Made by a program: the position numbers and the translations under genes. DNA of 64,000 nt, taken from the NCBI RefSeq assembly GCF_004340945.1, contig NZ_SLYD01000010.1, positions 47,815 to 111,814 on the forward strand, given 5' to 3'. The first letter of the stretch is position 1. Every line of letters starts with the position of its first letter. Below, one piece after another: positions 32,314-41,938 of the stretch. The DNA comes from Sphingomonas sp. PP-F2F-A104-K0414 (lineage in GTDB: Bacteria > Pseudomonadota > Alphaproteobacteria > Sphingomonadales > Sphingomonadaceae). The notes beneath the pieces were generated by a model. It did no database searches. It was not told the origin of the DNA and worked only from the letters and a program-made list of their open reading frames with translations.

Positions 32314-35300
32314 GTGGTGACGAGCAAAAGGCACCCGACCGCTTTAACCTGTCGGCGCTCGCGGTTCGCGAACGATCGGTCACGCTGTTCTTCCTGATCG
32401 CGATCATCATCGCCGGGGTTGTCGCCTTCACCAGACTGGGGCGCGCGGAAGATCCGAGCTTCACGATCAAGGTGATGACGGTCGTCACCGCCTGGCCCGG
32501 CGCAACGGCGCAGGAGATGCAGGACCAGGTCGCCGAGCCGCTCGAGAAGCGCCTGCAGGAACTACGCTGGTACGATCGCAGCGAGACGTTCACGCGGCCC
32601 GGCCTCGCCTTCACCACGTTGACGCTGCGCGATACGACTCCTCCCAAGCACGTGCCGGACCAGTTCTATCAGGCGCGCAAGAAGATGGGCGACGAGGCGC
32701 CGAGCCTTCCGCGCGGCGTGGTCGGGCCGTTCGTCAACGACGAATATGGCGACGTCACCTTCGCGCTCTACGCTTTGAAGGCGAAGGGCGAGCCGCAACG
32801 CTCGCTCGCTCGCGAGGCGGAGACGCTGCGTCAGCGGCTGCTGCATGTGCCCGGCGTCAACAAGATCAACATCGTCGGCGAGCGACCTGAACGCATCTAC
32901 GTCGCATTCGCCGAGGAGCGACTGGCGACGCTGGGCGTCTCACCCCGCGACATCTTCGCCGCGCTTTCGAGGCAGAACCTCATCACGCCCGCGGGCTCGA
33001 TCGAGACCAAGGGGCAGCAGGTCGTGGTCCGCCTCGACGGCGCGTTCGACGACCTGTCGAAGATCCGCGACCTGCCTATCGTAGCGAACGGCAACACGCT
33101 GCGGCTGTCCGAGATCGCCAAGGTCGAGCGCGGCTACGAGGATCCCGCGACCTTCCTCATACGCAGCCAGGGCGAACCCGCTCTGCTGCTCGGCGTCATC
33201 ATGCGCGAGGGATGGAACGGGCTCGACCTCGGCAAGGCATTGAACGCCGAGGTCGCGAAGATCGGCGACGAACTGCCGCTCGGCATGAGCCTCACCCGCG
33301 TCACCGACCAGTCGGTCAACATCACCGACGCGGTCGACCAGTTCATGCACACCTTCCTCGAGGCACTCGCGATCGTGATGATCGTCAGCCTCGTCAGCCT
33401 CGGCTGGCGCGTGGGCATCGTCGTCGCCGCCGCCGTACCGCTGACGCTGGCGGTCGTGCTCGTCATCATGTGGGCGACCGGCCGCGTGCTAGACCGGATC
33501 ACGCTCGGCGCGCTCATCCTCGCGCTCGGCCTGCTGGTCGACGACGCGATCATCGCGATCGAGATGATGGTGGTGAAGATGGAGGAGGGATACGACCGCA
33601 TCCGCGCGTCGGCCTATGCCTGGAGCCATACCGCGGCGCCGATGCTGGCCGGCACGCTAGTGACCGTAATCGGGCTGATGCCGGTCGGCTTCGCGCAGTC
33701 GACCGCGGGCGAATATGCCGGCAACATCTTCTGGGTGGTCGGCTTTGCGCTGATCGCATCGTGGTTCGTCGCGGTGATCTTCACGCCGTACATGGGTGTG
33801 AAGATGCTGCCCGAGATCAAGCCGATCGAAGGCGGTCACGCGGCGATCTACCGGACGCCGCGCTACGAAAGGGTTCGCAGCGTCATCGCCTGGGCGGTGC
33901 GGCGCAAGTTGCTCGTCGCACTGGCAACGCTGGGTGCGTTCCTGATTGCAGGCGCGGGCATGGCGCTGGTCAACAAGCAGTTCTTTCCCGCCTCGGACCG
34001 GCCAGAGGTGCTGGTCGAGGTGCAGATGCCCAAGGGCACAGCGATCGCGCAGACCGGCCAGGCCGCAAAACTGGTCGAGACGTGGTTGCGCAAACAGCCC
34101 GAGGCCAAGGTCGTCACGACCTATGTCGGTCAGGGTGCACCGCGGTTCTTCATGTCGCTGTCGCCCGAGCTGCCCGACCCGTCCTTTGCCAAGATCATCG
34201 TCCTGACTGCCGACGAGGACGCGCGCGACGCCTTGAAGGTTCGGCTGCGTGAGGCCGCGGCGGAGGGGCTCGCCCCGCAGGCACGGGTTCGCGCGACGCA
34301 ACTCGTGTTCGGCCCCTACTCCCCCTTCCCCGTCGCGTTCCGTGTCAGCGGTCCCGATCTCGCAACCGTCCGCGTAATCGCCGACAAGGTGCAGGGCGTG
34401 ATGCAACGGGATCCGACGATGCGTACAGTCAACGCCGACTGGGGCGACCGTGCGCCCGCGTTGCACTTCGTGCTCGAGCAGGACCGGTTGCGCGCGCTCA
34501 GCCTGACATCGAGCGACGTGGCCGAGCAGCTTCAGTTCCTGTTGACCGGTACGACGGTCAGCCAGGCGCGCGAGGATATCCGGACGGTCGACGTTGTGGC
34601 GCGGTCCAGTGGCAGCGATCGGCTCGATCCGGCGCGCATCGGCGATTACATGCTGACCGGTGCCAATGGCCAGCGCGTGCCCGTCGGCCAGATCGGCAAG
34701 CTCGAAGTCCGCATGGAGGACCCGATCCTGCAACGCCGCGACCGGCTGACGACGATCACGGTTCGCGGCGACATCGCCGATGGATTGCAGCCGCCCGATG
34801 TATCGACCGCGATGCTCGAGAAGCTACAACCGATCATCAGGACGCTGCCGTCCGGCTACCAGATCGACATGGCCGGCTCGATCGAGGAGGCGGGCAAGGC
34901 GAATGCCGCGCTCGCGCCGATCTTCCCGATCATGATCGTGCTGATGATGATCGTGATCATCCTCCAGGTGCGCAGCTTGTCGGCGATGGCGATCGTTTTG
35001 CTGACCGCGCCGCTGGGGCTCATCGGCGTGGTGCCGACGCTGCTCGTCACCGGCCAGCCGTTCGGCTTCAACGCGATCCTCGGCCTGATCGCGCTGGCGG
35101 GGATCCTGATGCGCAACACGCTGATCCTGATCGGGCAGATTCACGATCACGAGCGGGAGGGGATGGATCCCTATGACGCGGTCGTCGAGGCGACCGTGCA
35201 GCGATCGCGGCCGGTGATCCTGACGGCAATGGCGGCCGTGCTCGCTTTCGTCCCGCTGATCAGTTCGGTGTTCTGGGGATCGATGGCGGTCACGCTGATC

Positions 35301-35432
35301 GGCGGGACGCTCGGCGGGACGGTCCTGACGCTCGTGTTCCTGCCTGCGCTCTACGCCCTGTGGTTCCGGATACGGCCGCCTGCGGACGATCGCCGGGAGC
35401 CGTCGCCTTCGTCACAACCCGTTTCGGCGTGA
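32310..35432 (+). CDS. RND multidrug-type efflux pump
   Basis: The 1040-residue inner-membrane pump has the 12-TM RND layout. The fourth TM helix reads LGALILALGLLVDDAIIAIEMM with the Asp pair of the proton relay. The GLLVDDAI form separates it from the metal pump at 4-7 kb. PRGVVGPFVNDEYGDV and AWPGATAQEMQDQV are typical of its branch of AcrB-like pumps. Substrates are probably organic compounds; none can be named from sequence. Confidence 0.93.
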   Translation: MSGDEQKAPDRFNLSALAVRERSVTLFFLIAIIIAGVVAFTRLGRAEDPSFTIKVMTVVTAWPGATAQEMQDQVAEPLEKRLQELRWYDRSETFTRPGLAFTTLTLRDTTPPKHVPDQFYQARKKMGDEAPSLPRGVVGPFVNDEYGDVTFALYALKAKGEPQRSLAREAETLRQRLLHVPGVNKINIVGERPERIYVAFAEERLATLGVSPRDIFAALSRQNLITPAGSIETKGQQVVVRLDGAFDDLSKIRDLPIVANGNTLRLSEIAKVERGYEDPATFLIRSQGEPALLLGVIMREGWNGLDLGKALNAEVAKIGDELPLGMSLTRVTDQSVNITDAVDQFMHTFLEALAIVMIVSLVSLGWRVGIVVAAAVPLTLAVVLVIMWATGRVLDRITLGALILALGLLVDDAIIAIEMMVVKMEEGYDRIRASAYAWSHTAAPMLAGTLVTVIGLMPVGFAQSTAGEYAGNIFWVVGFALIASWFVAVIFTPYMGVKMLPEIKPIEGGHAAIYRTPRYERVRSVIAWAVRRKLLVALATLGAFLIAGAGMALVNKQFFPASDRPEVLVEVQMPKGTAIAQTGQAAKLVETWLRKQPEAKVVTTYVGQGAPRFFMSLSPELPDPSFAKIIVLTADEDARDALKVRLREAAAEGLAPQARVRATQLVFGPYSPFPVAFRVSGPDLATVRVIADKVQGVMQRDPTMRTVNADWGDRAPALHFVLEQDRLRALSLTSSDVAEQLQFLLTGTTVSQAREDIRTVDVVARSSGSDRLDPARIGDYMLTGANGQRVPVGQIGKLEVRMEDPILQRRDRLTTITVRGDIADGLQPPDVSTAMLEKLQPIIRTLPSGYQIDMAGSIEEAGKANAALAPIFPIMIVLMMIVIILQVRSLSAMAIVLLTAPLGLIGVVPTLLVTGQPFGFNAILGLIALAGILMRNTLILIGQIHDHEREGMDPYDAVVEATVQRSRPVILTAMAAVLAFVPLISSVFWGSMAVTLIGGTLGGTVLTLVFLPALYALWFRIRPPADDRREPSPSSQPVSA

Positions 35433-35442
35433 TCGGCCGAGC

Positions 35443-35859
35443 GTGTTGTACTGTCCTATCCGCCACGATGACGCTTCAGTCCGGGTGCCGGACATATCCG
35501 TGGAGCATCGGCTTTCCGTGACCGAGCAGCAGGTGGTCCTGCTATCCTTGAAGGACTCGCTTGCGTCGGCATGCCGCCCGCGGCGCCTGTCACGTGCAAT
35601 CAGCTATGTTTTCGGTATTCGGGACAACAACGCCCTGGCGGATCCAAGGCTCGAGGCACTCCGGGTCTTTTGCGTTCGCTACCGTTACGACGGCGCTACC
35701 GCTGGATCGGTCCGGCACGTCGACGTGGATCTCGACATCAAGACGCTGTCCAGTGCCGTTGAACTATTGGAGCGGCATATCGGCGCCGCAACGTGCCGTG
35801 ATGCTCGCTATAGCGGGTGCTCGGTCGTGCTGACGCGTCGGTCACTGGACTCAGTATAG
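35443..35859 (+). CDS. Hypothetical protein downstream of the RND pump
   Basis: The frame can start at GTG 35443 or, giving a more compact protein, at GTG 35518 (VTEQQVVLLSLKDSLASA). The later part reads RRLSRAISYVFGIRDNNALADPRLEALRVFCVRYRYDG, a helical block, and ends with an AVELLERHIG helix. I know no family for it. Codon use is like the neighbours. Its end overlaps the 3' end of the convergent YkgJ-type gene by 9 bp. Confidence 0.45.
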   Translation: MLYCPIRHDDASVRVPDISVEHRLSVTEQQVVLLSLKDSLASACRPRRLSRAISYVFGIRDNNALADPRLEALRVFCVRYRYDGATAGSVRHVDVDLDIKTLSSAVELLERHIGAATCRDARYSGCSVVLTRRSLDSV

Positions 35860-36612
35860 CGGCAGATATGCGACCTGATCGTGGTTCGGAGAGGACACCG
35901 CCTTCGCCCCCGCTGCGGTGATCAACGCCAGCGTTTCGGAACGCGGGGATACAAACAGCCAATCCGGGGACGGCGTATCCTTGCTCGGATCACCCGCCCC
36001 CTGCATGGCGTCGCGAAGAATAGGGAGCAACGCGTCGGATGCGATGCTCCAGACGGCGAACCCCTCGTTTTCCAACGCGGCGATCTTCATGCCGAGGGCG
36101 GTCGCCAACGACCGACGCATGCCGACCTCGCGCAGTCCCGCCGCACGGGCAGCAGCGATCGCCGTGTCGGTCACGACGTCCAGGATGCGCCCGTCTGCCG
36201 AGAGATACTCGGGTTGGCGATCATCCCATGCTTCGGGCGGGCATAATTTGCGGTCGCTCTTCAAGGCCAAGCCGGGAATGATCTCCGCAGGATAGATTCG
36301 GCAGGTGTTGGGCCGTTCGTCATATATCCCGCACCGCATGTCCGGCAGGAGGTTGGGACACGCGCCGTCGAACTGTGCGGCCAGGATGACCTGTACGCGG
36401 ATCGCCAACCCGCCGCTTCGGGCCGGAAAACTTCGTGCACTCCTGTAAGCGACGACCGGGCTGAGGTCGTCCAGATCCGCCGCCGCATGGCAGAGTACCT
36501 GGACCTTGCCGCCGCGATGCAACCACTGGATCGCCTCCGCGACGCTGAGGGTCAGCCGCAAATCGTGGCAGCAACGACCGCAGGACGTGCAGGAGAAGCT
36601 GATCCCGGTCAT
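35851..36612 (-). CDS. YkgJ-type zinc/iron-chelating cysteine-cluster protein
   Basis: From the ATG at 36612 the product is 253 residues. It opens with FSCTSCGRCCHDLRLTLS, the CxxCxxCC cluster of UPF0153/YkgJ proteins, and has two more family cysteines in DMRCGIYDERPNTCRIYP. Such proteins bind Zn2+ or an Fe-S cluster. Their role is poorly known. The long C-terminal part (residues 150-253) goes beyond the basic domain and has no motif I recognise. Confidence 0.8.
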   Translation of the reverse strand: MTGISFSCTSCGRCCHDLRLTLSVAEAIQWLHRGGKVQVLCHAAADLDDLSPVVAYRSARSFPARSGGLAIRVQVILAAQFDGACPNLLPDMRCGIYDERPNTCRIYPAEIIPGLALKSDRKLCPPEAWDDRQPEYLSADGRILDVVTDTAIAAARAAGLREVGMRRSLATALGMKIAALENEGFAVWSIASDALLPILRDAMQGAGDPSKDTPSPDWLFVSPRSETLALITAAGAKAVSSPNHDQVAYLPLY

Positions 36613-36634
36613 CGTTCGGCTGGCCAACAGGCGA

Positions 36635-37477
36635 TCAGTGCGCAGCGTCGAAGTCGGTCGAGCCCGACAGCTGCGCGAACTTCGCCGCCTGCTCCCGGCG
36701 CTCGGCGGTCATCGTCTCGATAATGCCGAGCACATCCTTGCCCACCGCTAGGATCCGCGGGGGTTCCGCCATGCCCGCGACCTGCACCATGACATCCCCG
36801 AACTTGGCCGGATCACCCGCCTGCGTTCCACTGACCGGCGCCCAGGCGTCGCGAGCAGGCGTCAGATGCGAATAATCGTCGATACTGGGGGCAGCATAGC
36901 GCACGGACGCGTCGCTCAGCAACTCGGTCCGAAACATGCCCGGTTCGACGAGCACGGTCCTGATGCCGAATTGCTCGACCTCCTGCGCCAGCGCTAGGGT
37001 CAGTCCCTCGACGGCGAATTTGGTCGCGCCGTACGCGGTGCTTTGCGCGAAACCCTGGATACCGCCGCCCGAGCTGATGTTCAGGATCGTCCCGGACCGC
37101 TGGCGCCGCATGACCGGCAAGACCGCGCGCAGCACGTGCATCACGCCGAAAACGTTGACGCGGTACTGCCACTCGATGTCGGCCTAGGCGAGTTCCTCGA
37201 AATTCCCGAACACGCCGCCGCCGGCATTGTTGAGCAGCACGTCGATCGTACCGAATTCAGCGATGCCGCGGTCGACGGCGGCTTGAACCTCATCGGGGTT
37301 CGTCACGTCGAGCGCGGTGACGACGAGGTCGTCGCCGGCATACTCCCGAAGGGTGTCGTTGATCTTCGCGACGTTTCGACCTGCTGCGATAACCCGGTCG
37401 CCACTCTGGAGTGCCGCGCGAGCGGTGCCGGCGCCCAAACCGCTACCGGCGCCCGTGATAAACCAGACCTTGCTCAT
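36635..37477 (-). pseudogene. Short-chain dehydrogenase/reductase with an internal amber codon
   Basis: The frame from 37477 gives the Rossmann start WFITGAGSGLGAGTARAAL and NNAGGGVFGNFEELA, then TAG (37184-37186), then in the same frame ADIEWQYRVNVFGVMHVLRAV, ISSGGG and the catalytic YGATK. Only one base (probably GAG to TAG) separates it from an intact 280-residue SDR. It is either a recent null mutation, a sequencing error or a readthrough gene. The active-site residues downstream are all present. Confidence 0.8.
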
Positions 37478-37722
37478 GATGACCCCGCATTTGGATAGGC
37501 CGACGGTATCGGCGACGCTTCACCCAGCGGGACGAAGCGCGTCGATCGTCGCGACGCCTGCTTTTCCAGTAAAGGGCCAGCCTAGACAATCGGCCGGCCC
37601 TTCATCGACGGGATGAAATTCGCTCAGGTACCAATCACGGACCAGCCCGAGCGAGGATGGCGACCGCATCCTCGCTCGTGACCGACAATCCGCCGCCGAC
37701 GACACCGGGTCGCGGGTAGAGC

Positions 37723-38505
37723 TCAGCCGCCCAGACCGACGGTCTGGCCGCCATCGACGACCATCGCATGGCCGACCATGAACGCGGCGGCGTCCGAGCA
37801 CATGTAGAGAACGGCGGCGGCGATTTCCTCGGGCTTGCCCATGCGGCCGATCGGCTCCTGCGCGATCATCTTCTTCTGGCCTTCCTCGGTGCCGCCCGAA
37901 ACGCGGTCGGTGATCATCGGCGTTTCGATGATGCCGGGGCAGATGACGTTCACGCGGATGTTGTCGCCGATATATTCGAGCGCGGCCGACTTGCTGAGCC
38001 CGATCACGCCGTGCTTGACCGCGACGTAGCCGGCCTGCCCGGCGATCCCGACGACGCCGGCGCCCGACGAGGTGTTGACGATCGCGCCGCCGCCGCGCTT
38101 CTGCATCAGCGGGATCTGGTACTTCATGCACAGAAAAACGCCGCGCAGATCGATCGCGGTCATGCGGTCGAAATCCTCCTCGCTGAGGTCCGCCAGCGGA
38201 ATCTGCTGCTGCTCGATACCTGCATTGTTGAAGGCGATGTCGATGCCGCCAAATGCTTCGGCGGTCTTGTCGAGCGCGGTGCGGACGTCCTCGCTCTTCG
38301 AGACGTCGCAGGTGATGCCGAGCGCGCTGCCCCCCGCTGCCTCGATCGCCGCGACGACCTCCGCCACGCCGTCACCGTTCAGATCGGCGACGGCGACATG
38401 GGCACCGGCCTTGGCGAAGGCGATCGCGGTGGTGCGGCCGATGCCGTTGGCGGCGCCGGTGATGAAGGCGATCTTGCCTGCGTAGCTCTGGTTCTGGTCG
38501 GCCAT
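37723..38505 (-). CDS. Short-chain dehydrogenase/reductase (classical SDR)
   Basis: From the ATG at 38505 (AAGGA box upstream) the product is 260 residues. It contains the NAD(P) motif TGAANGIGR, NNAG, the catalytic Ser in NTSSGAGV, YVAVKHG (Tyr/Lys) and PGIIETPM. ADLN at the end of beta-2 with Asp suggests NAD rather than NADP. The substrate is unknown. The gene stands next to the broken SDR and a DHFR-like reductase. Confidence 0.9.
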   Translation of the reverse strand: MADQNQSYAGKIAFITGAANGIGRTTAIAFAKAGAHVAVADLNGDGVAEVVAAIEAAGGSALGITCDVSKSEDVRTALDKTAEAFGGIDIAFNNAGIEQQQIPLADLSEEDFDRMTAIDLRGVFLCMKYQIPLMQKRGGGAIVNTSSGAGVVGIAGQAGYVAVKHGVIGLSKSAALEYIGDNIRVNVICPGIIETPMITDRVSGGTEEGQKKMIAQEPIGRMGKPEEIAAAVLYMCSDAAAFMVGHAMVVDGGQTVGLGG

Positions 38506-38683
38506 CTTTATTTCCTTCACGCTGAGCAGCTTGTTCGCTGCGGACCCGGTCCAGAACGAAGCGGGTCGATGCCGCTTCCATGAAATCCCCTCACCGATCC
38601 GATGCAGCACCCTCATTGGACCGACAGGCCGACGCGGTCGTTCCTTACGGATAGCCTTGAAGCCAGTTTCAGGATTTCCGTAC

Positions 38684-39379
38684 ATGAAGCCGCATATCAT
38701 CTGTCACATGGCCAGCAGCATCGACGGCAGGATCTTGCCCGAACGCTGGACGCCGAGCGGCGCGCATTCGCACGAGATGTACGAGGAACTACATGGTCGG
38801 CTTGGCGGCGGATCGTGGCTCGTCGGGCGTGTCACGGGCCAGGAATTCGCCAAGCGCGAGGCATACCCTGATAGCCCCGAAGCGAGTTTTCCCCGGACGG
38901 CGTGGCTGCCCAGGACCGATGCCGATGCGTATGGCGTCGTGCTCGATGCACGGGGCAAGATCGCCTGGGGACGCAACGACGTTGGTGGCGATCCGATCGT
39001 CGTCGTCCTGACCAAGGCCGTATCCGACGCGCATCTCGCGGGATTACGCGAGGACGGCGTCGGGTATGTGTTCGCCGGTAAGACCGACCTCGACCTGCAC
39101 GAGGTTGTAGCGGTCCTCGCTGTCGAACTCGGGATCGACCACCTGCTGCTCGAAGGGGGTGGTCACCTCAATGGCGGCTTTCTGCGTGCCGGCCTCATCG
39201 ACGAGATCAGCCTGATGCTCGTTCCCGCTATCGATGGCGCATCGGGTGCTCCGGCCGTTTTCGATGGCTCTGGCGTGCCGACTTCGGAGCGGTTGCCGAT
39301 CGATACCCTGGCTTTGATCAGTCACGAAGTCATGGACGGCGGGATCGTCTGGCTTCGGTATCGGATCGCTCCAGCCTGA
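38684..39379 (+). CDS. RibD C-terminal/dihydrofolate-reductase-like protein
   Basis: I use the ATG at 38684 (MKPHIICHMASSIDGRILPERW). The 231-residue product has the RibD_C fold marks: MASSIDGR at the first strand, and LAVELGIDHLLLEGGGHLNGGFLRAGLIDEISLMLVPAI, the EGG-N-LID core of the pyrimidine reductase domain. Stand-alone proteins of this type reduce pteridine-like or other compounds with NADPH. It is not next to riboflavin genes, so a role in vitamin synthesis is unlikely. Confidence 0.85.
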   Translation: MKPHIICHMASSIDGRILPERWTPSGAHSHEMYEELHGRLGGGSWLVGRVTGQEFAKREAYPDSPEASFPRTAWLPRTDADAYGVVLDARGKIAWGRNDVGGDPIVVVLTKAVSDAHLAGLREDGVGYVFAGKTDLDLHEVVAVLAVELGIDHLLLEGGGHLNGGFLRAGLIDEISLMLVPAIDGASGAPAVFDGSGVPTSERLPIDTLALISHEVMDGGIVWLRYRIAPA

Positions 39380-39590
39380 CGACTTAGGGTTTTGCGAGCG
39401 CGTGCATGAGCAACGCTCACCAAGGCATCAACGTCTGGCCGAATTGTCGGTCGGTTCGTCTTCCGATAAATTACGATTCGTCGCAGCCAACCGTTCGTTC
39501 CCGAACCGGCAAGGCGCGAGCGCCCGGATCCGTCGTGATCCCTCCTCACCGACGGGTCCGGGCGCATTTGACACACTCAGGAGAGCCATC

Positions 39591-40823
39591 ATGGCAAGTC
39601 CCATCGCCGCGGTTGCGGAAACCGATGCCGCGCGCATCGACGATCGGCCCGCCCGCTGGGGTGCGGTATACGCAATGGCGCTGTGCAGCTTCGTGCTTAT
39701 CGCGTCCGAGTTCATGCCGGTCAGCCTGCTCAGCCCGATCGCGCAGACGCTGAACCTCAGCGAGGGCAAGGCCGGACAGGCGATTGCCGTATCCGGCCTG
39801 TTCGCAGTCATCACCAGCCTTTCGTTGTCCGCCGTTCTGGGCAGGATGGACCGCCGGATCGTGCTGCTCGTGCTGACCAGCATGCTCGTCCTGTCCGGCG
39901 CCATCGTCGCATTCGCGCCGACCTATCTGGTGTTCATGGCCGGGCGCGCTCTTCTCGGCGTTGCGATCGGCGGGTTCTGGTCCATGTCCGCCGCGGTCGC
40001 GATGCGGCTGGTGCCGAGCCAGTCGGTACCGAAGGCGCTTGCGGTCATCAGTGGCGGTAATGCGCTCGCCACCGTGCTCGCGGCACCACTTGGCAGCTTC
40101 GTCGGCAGCCTGATTGGGTGGCGCGGCGCATTCTTCTGCGTAGTCCCCGTCGCGGTCGCAGCGGTGATCTGGCAGGCCGTCACGCTGCCGAGCCTCCCCG
40201 TGTCGGAACGGCAGAGCGCCCGTGGCATGTTTGCGCTGCTCCGCCGGCCGCCCGTGGTGTTCGGCCTGCTGACCGTCGCCATGCTGTTCGTCGGGCAGTT
40301 CTCGCTGTTCACCTATCTCCGCCCGTTCCTCGAGCAGGTGACGCACGTCTCGCCGGCGTTGCTGTCCATCATGCTGCTAATTCTTGGTGTATCCGGGTTC
40401 ATCGGCACGGTCCTGATCGGTCGTGTGCTGAACGCGGGACTGTTTCTCACACTCGCCGTGTTGCCGACGTTGATGGCGGCCACGGCGGTGGCGCTGACGG
40501 TCGTCGGGACGTCGGTCGTCGCGGTCGGGATCCTGCTCGCGGTCTGGGGCTTTGCGGGCACGTCCGCGCCGGTAGCATGGTGGACGTGGTTGGCGCGCAC
40601 CGTGCCCGACGAGGCGGAGGCCGGCGGCGGGCTGATGGTCGCGATCGTGCAGCTTGCGATCACGCTCGGCGCGACGATGGGCGGCATCGTCTTCGATACG
40701 GCCGGACCGCGCGCCGAGTTCCTGGCTAGCGCCGGCCTCCTGGCAGTAGCCGCGGTCGCCGCCCTGGCGATCGGTCGCGCGCATCGTGGCGCAGCCGGGC
40801 ATGCGCAGGCCGCGACTGCATGA
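39591..40823 (+). CDS. MFS transporter (sugar/drug exporter type)
   Basis: The ATG at 39591 follows an AGGAGAG box. The 410-residue protein has 12 TM helices; SEFMPVSLLSPIAQTLNLSEGKAGQAIAVSGLFAV and GRALLGVAIGGFWSMSAAVAMRL are typical of AraJ/YdhP-like exporters. It overlaps the XdhC gene by 4 bp, so it is likely the first gene of the molybdenum-hydroxylase run and may move its substrate or product. Confidence 0.88.
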   Translation: MASPIAAVAETDAARIDDRPARWGAVYAMALCSFVLIASEFMPVSLLSPIAQTLNLSEGKAGQAIAVSGLFAVITSLSLSAVLGRMDRRIVLLVLTSMLVLSGAIVAFAPTYLVFMAGRALLGVAIGGFWSMSAAVAMRLVPSQSVPKALAVISGGNALATVLAAPLGSFVGSLIGWRGAFFCVVPVAVAAVIWQAVTLPSLPVSERQSARGMFALLRRPPVVFGLLTVAMLFVGQFSLFTYLRPFLEQVTHVSPALLSIMLLILGVSGFIGTVLIGRVLNAGLFLTLAVLPTLMAATAVALTVVGTSVVAVGILLAVWGFAGTSAPVAWWTWLARTVPDEAEAGGGLMVAIVQLAITLGATMGGIVFDTAGPRAEFLASAGLLAVAAVAALAIGRAHRGAAGHAQAATA

Positions 40824-41938
40824 AGCAGGCGCTGGCGATCCTTCACTTCCTGCGTGACTGTGCCGAGCGCGGGGAGCGGGCCGCGCTGGTGACGCTGACC
40901 GACGTCACCGGTAGCGCGGCGCGCGCGCCCGGCGAGCATATGGCGGTCGCCGAAAGCGGACGGTCGCTCGGATCGTTTTCCGGCAGGTGCGTCGAAGCCG
41001 CGGTGATCGCCGAAGCGCAGGAGGTGCTAGCCGAAGGGTGTGCGCGACACGTGCGCTATGGAGACGGCTCGCGCTATATCGACATTCGACTGCCCTGCGG
41101 CGGGGGCATCGACTTGCTGTTCACGCCGACGCCGGATCGCCGGCAGATCGATTGCGCGATTGCCGTTCTGGAGCGACGAGAGCCGCTCACGCTCCAGCTC
41201 ACCCAGGACGGCGATCTAGTTGCCGCCCGCTCAGACGTAGACCATTGCACGCAATGGCGCGATACGGCGTTCATCGTGCGGCACGATCCGGTCCTGCGAT
41301 TGGTCGTGACGGGACACGGCGCGGAACCCGCCGCGATGCTCGACATCGCCCGTGCCTACGGCGCCGAGGTTATGCTCTTGAGCCCGCAGAATTCGCTGGT
41401 GGAGGATGCACGGGAGAAGGGCATGTCCGCTGCGCTTCTCCGCTTCGTCGGACGCGTCGACGGGTTGGTGATCGATCCCTGGACGGCCGTCATCACGCTG
41501 TTCCACGATCACGACTGGGAGACACCGCTGCTGCTCCAGGTCATGGAACAGCTCCCGTTCTTCGTCGGCGCGATGGGAAGCCTGCGTACACATCTCGAAC
41601 GCCAGCGACGCCTGCTCGAAGCGGGCGCGATACCGGATGATATCGCGCGGGTCGTCGGACCGGTCGGTCTGATCAAGGCGACACGCGACCCGCAGACGCT
41701 GGCGCTCTCGATCATGGCACAGGTGGTACAAGCGTACGAAGCCGCGACGGCCTTCAACATACCGCGCCCCGCCCCTTCGACCATGAGCCATCCTCATGGT
41801 TTCATTGAACAACATGCACGCTCCGAACGCGGTGGCGGTGCGTTACAGTCCTCGACAATCGTTGATGTAAATCAGACCCTTACCGCGGACGCGCGGTTCG
41901 ACAGGAAGGAAGACCAAGCCCATGCCCAGCGTATCTGA
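40820..41938 (+). CDS. XdhC/CoxI-type molybdenum-cofactor maturation protein
   Basis: The 372-residue protein has the XdhC N-terminal domain (ERAALVTLTDVTGSAARAPGEHMAV) and GSFSGRCVEAAVIAEA. A Rossmann part follows, with LVVTGHGAEPAAMLDIARAYGAEV and FFVGAMGSLRTHLERQRRL. Such chaperones bind and sulfurate the cofactor for xanthine-dehydrogenase-family enzymes, here PaoABC. The last 60 residues after PRPAPSTMSH look non-family and overlap paoA by 17 bp; they may be a late extension. Confidence 0.87.
   Translation: MKQALAILHFLRDCAERGERAALVTLTDVTGSAARAPGEHMAVAESGRSLGSFSGRCVEAAVIAEAQEVLAEGCARHVRYGDGSRYIDIRLPCGGGIDLLFTPTPDRRQIDCAIAVLERREPLTLQLTQDGDLVAARSDVDHCTQWRDTAFIVRHDPVLRLVVTGHGAEPAAMLDIARAYGAEVMLLSPQNSLVEDAREKGMSAALLRFVGRVDGLVIDPWTAVITLFHDHDWETPLLLQVMEQLPFFVGAMGSLRTHLERQRRLLEAGAIPDDIARVVGPVGLIKATRDPQTLALSIMAQVVQAYEAATAFNIPRPAPSTMSHPHGFIEQHARSERGGGALQSSTIVDVNQTLTADARFDRKEDQAHAQRI

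Noticed and set aside
33212..34252. A 346-codon plus-strand frame inside the RND pump gene
   Set aside because: It is the +1 frame of the pump gene and is Arg/Asp-rich without domain features.
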